Below are positions 1 through 7,612 of a DNA stretch of 64,000 bases, piece by piece; position 1 is the first letter of the stretch, and every line of letters starts with the position of its first letter. Source of the DNA: HGM04593 sp045591315. GTDB lineage: Bacteria; Bacteroidota; Bacteroidia; Bacteroidales; Bacteroidaceae. The notes under the pieces were generated by a model. It had not been told where the DNA came from. It searched no databases and saw only the letters and a program-made list of their open reading frames with translations. The position numbers and the translations under genes are program-made. Location of the stretch: assembly GCA_045591315.1 (NCBI GenBank), contig JAZNSN010000008.1, positions 7,577-71,576 of the forward strand, written 5' to 3'.

Positions 1-1473
1 TGTCACGGCTGCGAGTATGATGAGCGGCAGTGTCATGCTAAACGGCGCTTCGTGCGGCTTGTGCGGCTCGTGGCTGCACTCTCCGCTGCGGTAGAGGGCC
101 AGCTGCTCCTCGTAGTGGCTCTTGCCCCAGAAGATGAGATAGTAGAGACGGAACATGTAGAATGCGGTGAGAGCCGCTACAAAGCTCATGAACATGCCCA
201 TGAGAGGCGAGAAGCTGTAGCATGCCACAAGAATCTCGTCCTTGCTGAAGAATCCGCTGAAAGGCGGTATTCCGGCTATCGCAAGGCATGCGATGAGGAA
301 TGTGATGTGTGTAACGGGCATGTATTTGCGTAGTCCGCCCATGTGGCTCTTTTCGTTGCTGTGCACCGCATGTATGATTGCTCCTGCTCCCAGGAAGAGC
401 AGTCCCTTGAACATGGCGTGTGTAAAGAGGTGGAACATTGATGCCATGTAGCCCAGGCCGCCCTCGTGCGGGTCGCTGCCGGTACATACGCCGAGTGATG
501 TCATCATGAATGCAATCTGCGATATGGTAGAGAATGCAAGCACGCGCTTGATGTCGGTCTGTGCACATGCTACAATGGCTGCATACAGTGCAGTGAATGC
601 TCCTGCGTATGCAATGATGTGAAGCACCTCAGGCGCGTATCCTATGAAGAGCGGGAACATGCGCGCTACAAGGTAAACGCCGGCTACCACCATTGTTGCG
701 GCATGGATTAGGGCCGAAACCGGGGTGGGACCTTCCATCGCATCGGGAAGCCATATATGCAACGGGAACATGGCACTCTTTCCTGCACCGCCGATGAACA
801 TGAGCAGCAGTGCTGCAGGCAATACGGCACCGGCTGTCATAAGTTCTGTCATAGGCGGAGTGAATGAGTAGGTTCTCATGTAGTAGCCGTATATGAGTAT
901 GCCGATGAGGAAGAAGAGGTCGGCGAAACGTGTCACGATGAACGCTTTCTTCGATGCGGCAATGGCTTCGGGCCTGGTGTAGTAGAAGCCTATGAGCAGG
1001 TATGACGATACTCCGACAAGCTCCCAGAAGACATACATCTGGAATATGTTTGTTGCAACTACAAGCCCCAGCATGGAGAAGGTGAAGAGAGAGAGGAATG
1101 CGTAGTAACGCTGGAAGCCTCTTTCGCCTTTCATGTAGCCCAATGAGTATATGTGTACCATGAGGCTTACTGTGGTGATGACAATGAGCATCATTACAGA
1201 TATGGGGCTGAGAAGTATTCCCATGTCGATGCTGAGCGTGTCGCCTAACGGGAGCCAGGTCATGTTGTATGGCATGAGCTCGGCAAATGTGCCGTCAGCG
1301 GTGCGTCCGGCAAGGAAATATTCTGCAGCAGTCCAGTAGGAGAGTGCTGTGGCCGCAGCTAGTGACAAGGTGCCTAGGGCACCTGCAAGCCGGTGCGGCA
1401 TCCTGTTGCCCAGGAGCCCCAATAGAAGGAAACTCAACAGTGGCAGAGCAAGTATAAGTATTGTATGTTCCAT
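1..1473 (-). CDS. nuoL: NADH-quinone oxidoreductase subunit L (NuoL), partial
   Basis: Large antiporter-like membrane subunit of respiratory complex I, part of the proton-pumping arm. The frame is open from ATG at 1473 to the window edge (491 codons), so the C-terminal end is missing. The visible protein starts MEHTILILALPLLSFLLLG and is a chain of hydrophobic segments. It carries the NuoL/Mrp-type core: FWELVGVSSYLLIGFYY, then LPDAMEGPTPVSALIHAATMV, then FHLFTHAMFKGLLFLGAG with the conserved His and Lys of the proton path. The start codon lies 3 bases after the nuoK stop, consistent with cotranscription. NuoM and NuoN would be expected further left. Family identity is certain; the missing end cannot be judged. 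Confidence 0.96.
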   Translation of the reverse strand, partial: MEHTILILALPLLSFLLLGLLGNRMPHRLAGALGTLSLAAATALSYWTAAEYFLAGRTADGTFAELMPYNMTWLPLGDTLSIDMGILLSPISVMMLIVITTVSLMVHIYSLGYMKGERGFQRYYAFLSLFTFSMLGLVVATNIFQMYVFWELVGVSSYLLIGFYYTRPEAIAASKKAFIVTRFADLFFLIGILIYGYYMRTYSFTPPMTELMTAGAVLPAALLLMFIGGAGKSAMFPLHIWLPDAMEGPTPVSALIHAATMVVAGVYLVARMFPLFIGYAPEVLHIIAYAGAFTALYAAIVACAQTDIKRVLAFSTISQIAFMMTSLGVCTGSDPHEGGLGYMASMFHLFTHAMFKGLLFLGAGAIIHAVHSNEKSHMGGLRKYMPVTHITFLIACLAIAGIPPFSGFFSKDEILVACYSFSPLMGMFMSFVAALTAFYMFRLYYLIFWGKSHYEEQLALYRSGECSHEPHKPHEAPFSMTLPLIILAAVT

Positions 1474-1476
1474 GCC

Positions 1477-1788
1477 TTAATGCTTTAGGTTCTTCAGTTT
1501 CTTGATGTGTATCGAATGTATGTTGCGATATACATTTATTATTATGGCTATTGCCACTGCGGTCTCGGCTGCTGCTACACCAATGCCGAACAGGGAGAAG
1601 ATATATCCTTCGAGGTGCTGCGGCTGGCAGTAGGCGTTGAAGACTGCGAAGTTTATGTCAACTGCATTGAGCATCAGCTCGGTGCTGATAAGCAGCGAGA
1701 CAAGGTTCCGGCGGGTGAAGAATCCGAATACTCCTATGAAAAAGAGTACCGCCGAGAGAATCAACAGGTATTCTGCAGGTATAATCAT
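1477..1788 (-). CDS. nuoK: NADH-quinone oxidoreductase subunit K (NuoK)
   Basis: Small three-helix membrane subunit of complex I. The start at 1788 gives MIIPAEYLLILSAVLFFIGV, the usual NuoK N-terminus, and a protein of 103 residues, the normal family length. An upstream ATG at 1809 would add seven residues and overlap the end of nuoJ, so it is less likely. The conserved second helix (LVSLLISTELMLNAVDINF) carries the membrane Glu used in proton translocation. Gene spacing (4 bases to nuoJ, 3 bases to nuoL) marks it as part of the operon. Confidence 0.96.
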   Translation of the reverse strand: MIIPAEYLLILSAVLFFIGVFGFFTRRNLVSLLISTELMLNAVDINFAVFNAYCQPQHLEGYIFSLFGIGVAAAETAVAIAIIINVYRNIHSIHIKKLKNLKH

Positions 1789-1792
1789 AACT

Positions 1793-2296
1793 CTATTTTT
1801 TTCGTGCAATCATAATGGCTCCCACCGTGCAGGCAAGCAGCAGTATGCTCATTGCCTCGAATGGCAGTATGTAGTTGAATTTGTCCGTTCCCATAAGGGC
1901 TATGCCGAGCTCTTTCATCTCTACGCCGCTTGCAGTGAACTTGTCGCTCGCAAATCCGGTGTTCAGAATAAGATAGATGGTGAGTGCCATGCCGGTGAGG
2001 GCTGTAGCCATTCCGGCAAGATAACGGCGTATCGAGGTCTGGGTTACATCGACGCTTCCTTTGCCTATGAGCAGTATGGCGAAGATGAAGAGCACTACGA
2101 TACCTCCGGCATATACGGTTATCTGTACAGCTCCGAGGAAGTTGTAATGGAGCATAAAGTATAGTCCGGCTGTTCCGAACAGCACGAACAGCAGCAGGGT
2201 GGTGGCACGCATAATCTTGCTCGATGTGACGGCAAAGAGTGCCGATACAATCATCACAATCGCCAGGCCTGCGAATATTATCATGTTTATATCCAT
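1793..2296 (-). CDS. nuoJ: NADH-quinone oxidoreductase subunit J (NuoJ)
   Basis: Membrane subunit of complex I, 167 residues with about five predicted helices. The segment LYFMLHYNFLGAVQITVYAGGIVVLFIFAILL is the family signature (the pi-bulge helix region important for coupling). It starts MDINMIIFAGLAIVMIVSALF, 8 bases after the nuoI stop, and its end is followed closely by nuoK. Nothing unusual is seen. Confidence 0.96.
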   Translation of the reverse strand: MDINMIIFAGLAIVMIVSALFAVTSSKIMRATTLLLFVLFGTAGLYFMLHYNFLGAVQITVYAGGIVVLFIFAILLIGKGSVDVTQTSIRRYLAGMATALTGMALTIYLILNTGFASDKFTASGVEMKELGIALMGTDKFNYILPFEAMSILLLACTVGAIMIARKK

Positions 2297-2304
2297 ATCC
2301 TTTC

Positions 2305-2751
2305 CTATTTGTTAAGCTTGATTATAAGTCTGCTCCTGTCGAAGACCGCATTCTCGAACTCGTTGCTGAATTCAATGGCGTTCTTCGGGCATACGTTGAC
2401 ACATAGCTGGCAGAACATGCATGCTCCGAGGTCGTAACGGTATTCGGCAAGCACCTTGCGGCTCTTGCCGCTCTCTTCGTCGGTGACGGTTCTTGTGGTG
2501 ATGCTTATTGTGCCGTTTGGACATGTCTGCTGGCAGAGTCCGCAAGCAATGCACTTGTTGTTCCCGTTCTCGTCGTGCGGCATGACAAGCCTTGCACGGT
2601 GACGCTCCGGGATGTGCAGCGTCTTGCGGTTTTCGGGGTACTGCTCGGTAATCTTCCTGGTAAAGAATTCGCGCAAGGTAACACGCATTCCCGTGAAGAG
2701 CGATTTTACCGCAATGGTTATGTTTCCTATGTATGTATTCCTGAATTCCAT
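2305..2751 (-). CDS. nuoI: NADH-quinone oxidoreductase subunit I (NuoI), two [4Fe-4S] ferredoxin-like
   Basis: Peripheral-arm iron-sulfur subunit that passes electrons towards NuoB and quinone. Two classic CxxCxxCxxxCP motifs are visible, CIACGLCQQTCP and CMFCQLCVNVCP, for clusters N6a and N6b. Two in-frame ATGs exist, at 2760 and 2751. A strong AAAGGAGG directly abuts the first ATG with no spacing but sits 9 bases before the second, so I take 2751 (MEFRNTYIGNITIAVKSLF, 148 residues). This is one of the few genes here with a clear Shine-Dalgarno. In complexes lacking NuoEFG the N-terminal part of the peripheral arm, including NuoI, is thought to be nearer the entry point of electrons from ferredoxin or another donor. 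Confidence 0.95.
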   Translation of the reverse strand: MEFRNTYIGNITIAVKSLFTGMRVTLREFFTRKITEQYPENRKTLHIPERHRARLVMPHDENGNNKCIACGLCQQTCPNGTISITTRTVTDEESGKSRKVLAEYRYDLGACMFCQLCVNVCPKNAIEFSNEFENAVFDRSRLIIKLNK

Positions 2752-2767
2752 TCTTTTCATCCTCCTT

Positions 2768-3844
2768 TTAGAAAGTCCAACCCATTACCACGCAAATTGT
2801 CATAATAAGCAGGTTCAGCAAGCCTATGGGTACAAGGTATTTCCACTCAAGCACGAGTACCTGGTCGATTCTCATGCGGGGGAATGTCCAGCGTATCCAC
2901 ATCATGAGCCAGATGACAAAGAATGTCTTTCCGAGGAACCATACGATTCCCGGTATCCAGCACATGGCCTCGTTGAAGCCTTCCAGTCCGGGGATATAAA
3001 GCGGTGCCCATCCGCCGAGGAACAGGGTTGATGCAATGCCTGATATTATGAACATGTTCATGAACTCTGCAACATAGAAGAGACCGAATCCCATACCGGA
3101 ATACTCGGTGTGGAAACCTGCCGTAAGCTCCGATTCGGCTTCGGGAAGGTCGAACGGCGCGCGGTTGGTCTCGGCGTTTCCTGCAATTATATATATAATG
3201 AATGCGATAATTGCCGGTATGTGTCCGCGAATGATGAACCAGCCTCTGGTCTGAGTCTCGACAATGTCGCTTATCTGCATTGTTCCGCTAAGGACAACGA
3301 GAGTGAGTATGCAGAGTCCCATTGAGAGCTCGTAGCTGATCATCTGTCCTCCGCTTCGCATGGCTCCAATCATCGAGAACTTGTTGCTGCTGCTCCATCC
3401 TGCAAGCAGAATGCCGAGGATGCCGAACGATGAGGCTGCCATGATGAAGAATACGCCTATGTTGAAGTCGAGTACCTGCAGGCCTTCGGCAAACGGAAGG
3501 CAGCTGAAGGTGATGAGCGAACTCATTATGACAAGGAACGGGGCAAGGTTATAGAGGATGCGGTCGGAGTCCTTAATGTCGATAATCTCCTTTATGAGCA
3601 TCTTGAATACGTCGGCAAAGACTTGCAGCACTCCCCAGAAACCTACGCGGGTAGGGCCCAGACGGCATTGGAAAGCAGCGCATACCTTGCGCTCCATGAA
3701 TATCATCACTATTGCAAATACCAGATATGCGGCAATGACGCATACCGCCACCAGAGCACACTCTGCGAGCGTGGCAGCCCAATCCGGCAGTGCCGAATGC
3801 AGGAACCGGTCTATTGCTGTTGTTATGGTTGTGAAATCTAACAT
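2768..3844 (-). CDS. nuoH: NADH-quinone oxidoreductase subunit H (NuoH)
   Basis: Membrane subunit at the junction of both arms of complex I, forming much of the quinone chamber. It has 358 residues and eight or so hydrophobic helices. Signatures include MIFMERKVCAAFQCRLGPTR near the N-terminus, NRAPFDLPEAESELTAGFHTEYSG with the acidic quinone-chamber residues, and WIRWTFPRMRIDQ near the C-terminus. It follows nuoCD directly, with no nuoE, nuoF or nuoG between, unlike the E. coli order. Confidence 0.97.
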   Translation of the reverse strand: MLDFTTITTAIDRFLHSALPDWAATLAECALVAVCVIAAYLVFAIVMIFMERKVCAAFQCRLGPTRVGFWGVLQVFADVFKMLIKEIIDIKDSDRILYNLAPFLVIMSSLITFSCLPFAEGLQVLDFNIGVFFIMAASSFGILGILLAGWSSSNKFSMIGAMRSGGQMISYELSMGLCILTLVVLSGTMQISDIVETQTRGWFIIRGHIPAIIAFIIYIIAGNAETNRAPFDLPEAESELTAGFHTEYSGMGFGLFYVAEFMNMFIISGIASTLFLGGWAPLYIPGLEGFNEAMCWIPGIVWFLGKTFFVIWLMMWIRWTFPRMRIDQVLVLEWKYLVPIGLLNLLIMTICVVMGWTF

Positions 3845-3856
3845 CTTTCTCTCTTT

Positions 3857-5422
3857 TTATCGGTCAATGTCGGGGATAACATAGTCGAGCGAGGCTCCTA
3901 TGGTGATGAGGTCGGCAATCTTGCATCCCTTCATAATCTTCTGCGCCGCGGCTATGAGCGGCAGCCCCATCGGGCGGAACTTCATTCGGTAAGGAGTCTT
4001 GTCGCCGTGGCTCTCGATGAATACACCGAACTCACCGCGCGAGCCCTCTACGGCTGCAAAGAAGCGGCCTTCGGGCAACTTTATTATAGGCTTGGTCTTT
4101 GTCTTGTAATCGCCTTCGGGAATGTTGTCTATAAGCTGTTCGATGATGCCTATTGACTCGACAATCTCTTCAAGACGCACAAGCAGTCTGCAGTAGCTGT
4201 CGCCGCCGGTGTGCAGTATCTCCTTGAAATCTACCTTGCTGTACATTGCATAAGGATGTCGCTTGCGCACGTCGCAGGCCCAGCCCGAAGCACGTCCTGT
4301 TCCGCCTGTGGCTCCGAACGATATGGCATCCTTGTATGACAGTACGCCTACTCCTATTGAACGGTTCCTGAATATCACGTTGTTGACAAAAATGTCGTAG
4401 TATTCCTTGAGCCTCTTCTTCTGATCGGCGCAGTAGGCCTTTACCTTGCTTGCGAAACCGGGTGTAATGTCGGCCTGTACACCTCCTATTATGTTGTAGT
4501 TCTGTATCAGACGGCCTCCGGTCACCTCTTCCATAATGTCGAGCACCTTCTCCCTTTCACGGAATCCGTATATGAACGATGTTATGGCACCCATGTCCAT
4601 TGCAAGGCAGGAGAACATGAGCAGGTGGGAGTCTATTCGCTGCAGCTCGTCCATTATGGTGCGTATGTACTGCACACGCTCTGTCACCTCAAGGCCCATG
4701 GCGTTCTCGATGCACATGCAGAGTGCATGGCGGTTCTGGTGCGCGCTCAGGTAGTCGAGACGGTCGGTGAATGCAAGTGTCTGAGGGTAGGTCTTGCTCT
4801 CGCAGAGCTTCTCTATTCCGCGGTGTATGTAACCGCAACGTATATCGACCTTGCGCACCTCTTCGCCTTCGAGCGACAAGCGGAAACGGAGCACTCCGTG
4901 TGTGGCGGGGTGCTGAGGGCCTATGTTTATAACATACTGGTCGTAGTGGAGAATCTTCAGTTTCTCTACCATCTCGGCGAGATGCTTGTCCTCTTCAATC
5001 TCATATACGCGGTGGGCCTCCTCGTCGGTCTCGCTCTCCAAGCGTATCGGGTTTATCGCTTCACTGGGGTCGTAGTCTTTCCTTAAGGGGTAGCCTACCC
5101 AGTCGTTTCTAAGGTAGAGCCTTCTCATGTCGGGGTGTCCGGTGAACTCTATGCCGTAGAAGTCATATACCTCGCGCTCGTACAGCTCTGCAATGTGCCA
5201 GATGTCGCTCACTGTCGGAATCTGCGGCTTATCGCGGTTGGCTGTACGCACTGCCAGCTCAACGCACTCGTGTGTGCAGCTGTTCTCTAGTATGTATATG
5301 GCTCCGAGCCCCTCTTCGTTCCAGTCCATGCCAATCATCTCTCGCATGAAGTCCATGCCGCTCTCGCGATGTTGCAGCATGGTCCGGCGGAACTCCTTGA
5401 TGTCTATGAATGTAATCTCCAT
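3857..5422 (-). CDS. nuoCD: Fused NADH-quinone oxidoreductase subunits C/D (NuoCD)
   Basis: Fusion of the 30-kDa (NuoC) and 49-kDa (NuoD) peripheral subunits. Residues about 1-130 are NuoC-like, with the ERExYDxxGIxFxGHPDxRR signature (EREVYDFYGIEFTGHPDMRR). From about residue 165 the NuoD part begins with INIGPQHPATHGVLRFRLSLEGE and has CGYIHRGIEKLCESKTYPQ, the quinone-site region. At 521 residues it is shorter than the E. coli fusion (about 600), mainly in the NuoC part. The stop overlaps nothing; the start at 5422 coincides with the last base of the nuoB stop. Confidence 0.97.
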   Translation of the reverse strand: MEITFIDIKEFRRTMLQHRESGMDFMREMIGMDWNEEGLGAIYILENSCTHECVELAVRTANRDKPQIPTVSDIWHIAELYEREVYDFYGIEFTGHPDMRRLYLRNDWVGYPLRKDYDPSEAINPIRLESETDEEAHRVYEIEEDKHLAEMVEKLKILHYDQYVINIGPQHPATHGVLRFRLSLEGEEVRKVDIRCGYIHRGIEKLCESKTYPQTLAFTDRLDYLSAHQNRHALCMCIENAMGLEVTERVQYIRTIMDELQRIDSHLLMFSCLAMDMGAITSFIYGFREREKVLDIMEEVTGGRLIQNYNIIGGVQADITPGFASKVKAYCADQKKRLKEYYDIFVNNVIFRNRSIGVGVLSYKDAISFGATGGTGRASGWACDVRKRHPYAMYSKVDFKEILHTGGDSYCRLLVRLEEIVESIGIIEQLIDNIPEGDYKTKTKPIIKLPEGRFFAAVEGSRGEFGVFIESHGDKTPYRMKFRPMGLPLIAAAQKIMKGCKIADLITIGASLDYVIPDIDR

Positions 5423-6072
5423 TATGCTTCCTCCTTCCTGCTGTCAGGCTCTTCTATGGGATTGTTCGTTACGATTATCGGTTCGTCGGGCATGCAGCCA
5501 CGCTTCTGGTGCTTGTTCTTCGCGCCGAGGAACTTCTCTATCTTTACCTTGCGCTGCAGCTGCATCATGCCGTACAGTATGGCCTCCGGTCTGGGGGGGC
5601 AGCCTGGGATATATACATCCACCGGCAGAATCTTGTCAATGCCATTGAGCACATGGTATGAGCCCTTGAACGGGCCGCCGCTTATGGCGCATCCGCCTAC
5701 TGCAACAACGTACTTAGGTTCGGCCATCTGGTCGTAGAGGCGCTTGAGCACGGGTGCCATCTTGTGGGTTATGGTGCCGGCACACATTATAAGGTCGGCC
5801 TGTCGGGGTGAGTTGCGCGTTACCTCGAACCCGAATCGGGCGAAGTCATAACGTGCGGCACCTACCGACATGAATTCTATTCCGCAGCAGCTGGTTGCAA
5901 AGGTCAATGACCACAGCGAATTGCTCCGGCCCCAGTTTATGAGGTCGTCGAGTTTGCCGAGCACTACGTTGGTGCGTTCTTTGTTGAGTTCTGCAACAAG
6001 GGCTTCGAGTGTCTCGTTGTCCTTGAACTCTTCATAAGGTATCGATTTTATGGCAGGCTTTTTCATTTCCAC
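5422..6072 (-). CDS. nuoB: NADH-quinone oxidoreductase subunit B (NuoB)
   Basis: Peripheral subunit carrying cluster N2, the last cluster before quinone. The cluster ligands are visible: the tandem cysteines in FATSCCGIEFM, the cysteine in DLIMCAGTIT, and the cysteine in YIPGCPPRPEAI. Length 216 residues with a C-terminal extension of about 40 residues (after KVKIEKFLGAKNKHQKRGC) beyond the core fold. Two nearby starts exist, 6072 (MEMKKP) and 6066 (MKKP); both overlap or touch the end of nuoA, so translational coupling is likely. Confidence 0.97.
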   Translation of the reverse strand: MEMKKPAIKSIPYEEFKDNETLEALVAELNKERTNVVLGKLDDLINWGRSNSLWSLTFATSCCGIEFMSVGAARYDFARFGFEVTRNSPRQADLIMCAGTITHKMAPVLKRLYDQMAEPKYVVAVGGCAISGGPFKGSYHVLNGIDKILPVDVYIPGCPPRPEAILYGMMQLQRKVKIEKFLGAKNKHQKRGCMPDEPIIVTNNPIEEPDSRKEEA

Positions 6073-6413
6073 TCAAGAGCTTTTTTGCGCCATGCGTAGG
6101 CAAGGCCTAGTATTAGAAAAAACAGAAAGAACAGCACTCCTACAAGTGCCTTCATTCCAAGTTCCTGGACGATCGTTGCCCAGGGGAAGAGGAATACGGC
6201 CTCGATGTCGAACATGAGAAAAAGAATCGCAAAGAGATAATAACCTGCCTTGAAGTGTATCCAGGTCTCTCCTTGCGTCGGTATTCCACATTCGTAGGTC
6301 TCTCCTTTCTGACGGTTGAATGTGCGGGGGGAAATCCACCTTGTGAGAATCATTACAATGCCTACAAAGGCAATCGATGCAATGATCATCGTGAAAAGTA
6401 GTACTAAATCCAT
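6063..6413 (-). CDS. nuoA: NADH-quinone oxidoreductase subunit A (NuoA)
   Basis: First gene of the complex I operon. Three-helix membrane subunit of 116 residues. The loop sequence RQKGETYECGIPTQGETWIHFKAGYYLFAILFLMFDIEAVFLFPWA matches the family, including the conserved Cys-containing loop and the FDIEAVFLFPW helix (shown here only to locate it: residues about 34-79). It has a 10-base overlap with the nuoB frame. A possible -7 box is found at 6496-6503. Confidence 0.96.
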   Translation of the reverse strand: MDLVLLFTMIIASIAFVGIVMILTRWISPRTFNRQKGETYECGIPTQGETWIHFKAGYYLFAILFLMFDIEAVFLFPWATIVQELGMKALVGVLFFLFFLILGLAYAWRKKALEWK

Positions 6414-6495
6414 ATTACGTCTATAAGCTTTCCTTTTTTCTCCGTTTTTGTCCGGCGGGGTGAGGTTTTGCCCAAGCTCCGTCGTATGTGCGTTG

Positions 6496-6503
6496 CAAAT
6501 GTA
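6496..6503 (-). promoter_or_regulatory. Candidate -7 box of the nuo operon
   Basis: On the minus strand the sequence reads TACATTTG, a full match to the Bacteroidota -7 consensus TAnnTTTG, 83 bases before the nuoA start. No TTTG -33 box is seen at the expected 19-21 base spacing, so support is partial. Confidence 0.45.
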
Positions 6504-6590
6504 CTCAAAATAGTTTTCGGGGTGAATCGGAAACTGAAAGATTAATTTGAGTTTTTTACTCTTTTTAACATTGGCGATAAAAAGAGTCTT

Positions 6591-7364
6591 CTACCCCATG
6601 AATGCGTCCAGGGACATCATCAGAGCGAATCCGGTGGCAAACCCGATAGTGCCGATGTTGCTGTGCTCTCCGCTCTGCGAAGCCGGAATCAGTTCTTCTA
6701 CAACAACATATAGCATTGCTCCTGCTGCGAATGAGAGCAGTAGAGGCATGGTGCCGCTGCTGTTTTCTATAAGGAACATAGTCGCAAGCGCGGCTACAGG
6801 TTCTACAAGCCCTGACAACGCGCCCCAGGTGAATGCCTCTCTCCGGCTCTTGCCTTCGCTGCGGAGAGGCACCGATATTATTGCTCCTTCGGGGATGTTC
6901 TGTATGGCCATTCCCAAGGAGAGCGCGAATGCTCCGGCTGCGGTGAGGCTGGTGTCTCCGTTCAGCACTCCTGCAAAGACGACTCCCACTGCCATTCCTT
7001 CGGGTATATTGTGCAGGGCTACTGCAAGAATCATCTTTATTGAACGTGGAAGTTTCGATTTGGGCCCTTCTGCCATCTTCTCGTCTATGTGCTGGTGCGG
7101 GATGATGCTGTCGAGAAGCAACAGGAAACAGATTCCTGCCGCGAAACCGGCAAGAACGGGCCATGAGTTAGAGAATCCCTCTCCGCTCTGCTCCAATGCG
7201 GGCTGGAGCAAGGACCAGAAACTGGCCGCGACCATTACGCCCGAAGCAAATCCCAGCATGGCTCTGTTGAGCATCCCTGATATCCTGTCGCGGAACATGA
7301 ATACCATCGCCGCTCCGATTACTGTACCCAGAAAAGGTATTGTAAGTCCTATGATAATTTCCAT
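6591..7364 (-). CDS. ZIP family metal (zinc/divalent cation) transporter
   Basis: Inner-membrane metal ion permease of the ZIP family (ZupT/GufA-like), 257 residues with about eight hydrophobic segments. The metal-binding helices are clear: ALHNIPEGMAVGVVFAG and GMAIQNIPEGAIISVPL, each with the HN/QN-x-PEG motif, with a His-rich loop IIPHQHIDEKM before them. The frame stays open to 7454, but that start lies upstream of the predicted promoter; the ATG at 7364 (MEIIIGLTIPFLGTVIGAAMV) fits the family. It is divergent from purL and its end faces the nuo operon leader. Zinc is the common substrate in this family; the actual ion cannot be read from sequence. Confidence 0.9.
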   Translation of the reverse strand: MEIIIGLTIPFLGTVIGAAMVFMFRDRISGMLNRAMLGFASGVMVAASFWSLLQPALEQSGEGFSNSWPVLAGFAAGICFLLLLDSIIPHQHIDEKMAEGPKSKLPRSIKMILAVALHNIPEGMAVGVVFAGVLNGDTSLTAAGAFALSLGMAIQNIPEGAIISVPLRSEGKSRREAFTWGALSGLVEPVAALATMFLIENSSGTMPLLLSFAAGAMLYVVVEELIPASQSGEHSNIGTIGFATGFALMMSLDAFMG

Positions 7365-7400
7365 TTCATCGAATGTTTTTATAAGGTTTGCACTATTCTG

Positions 7401-7408
7401 CAAAAATA
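7401..7408 (-). promoter_or_regulatory. Candidate -7 box of the ZIP transporter gene
   Basis: Minus-strand TATTTTTG matches TAnnTTTG and lies 36 bases before the ATG at 7364. This placement supports 7364 rather than 7454 as start. No clear -33 box. Confidence 0.45.
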
Positions 7409-7513
7409 GCCTTTTTTTATAAATATCTTCTTCTTGAAACCCATCTTTAAACAATAATAATGCGCTATTGAAACAAATGTTTACAAAAATATCCTAATCT
7501 CGTTTTTTCTCGT

Positions 7514-7521
7514 TACCTTTG
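7514..7521 (+). promoter_or_regulatory. Candidate -7 box of purL
   Basis: TACCTTTG is the commonest form of the Bacteroidota -7 element. It lies about 90 bases before the purL ATG at 7613. The leader between them holds the dyad CCGTACTTGTACGG (7562-7575) followed by a short T-rich stretch. No -33 TTTG at standard spacing. Confidence 0.5.
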
Positions 7522-7612
7522 CGTTTAATGCAAGGGTACGCAGTCGCCTTTGCGAATCTGTCCGTACTTGTACGGCTTGTTTTGGAATAACATAAAAACA
7601 TATAATCTTCGT

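Noticed and set aside
6547..7422. Antisense frame of 291 codons over the ZIP transporter
   Set aside because: The sense frame has the ZIP motifs HNIPEG and QNIPEG; the antisense frame has no recognisable features.
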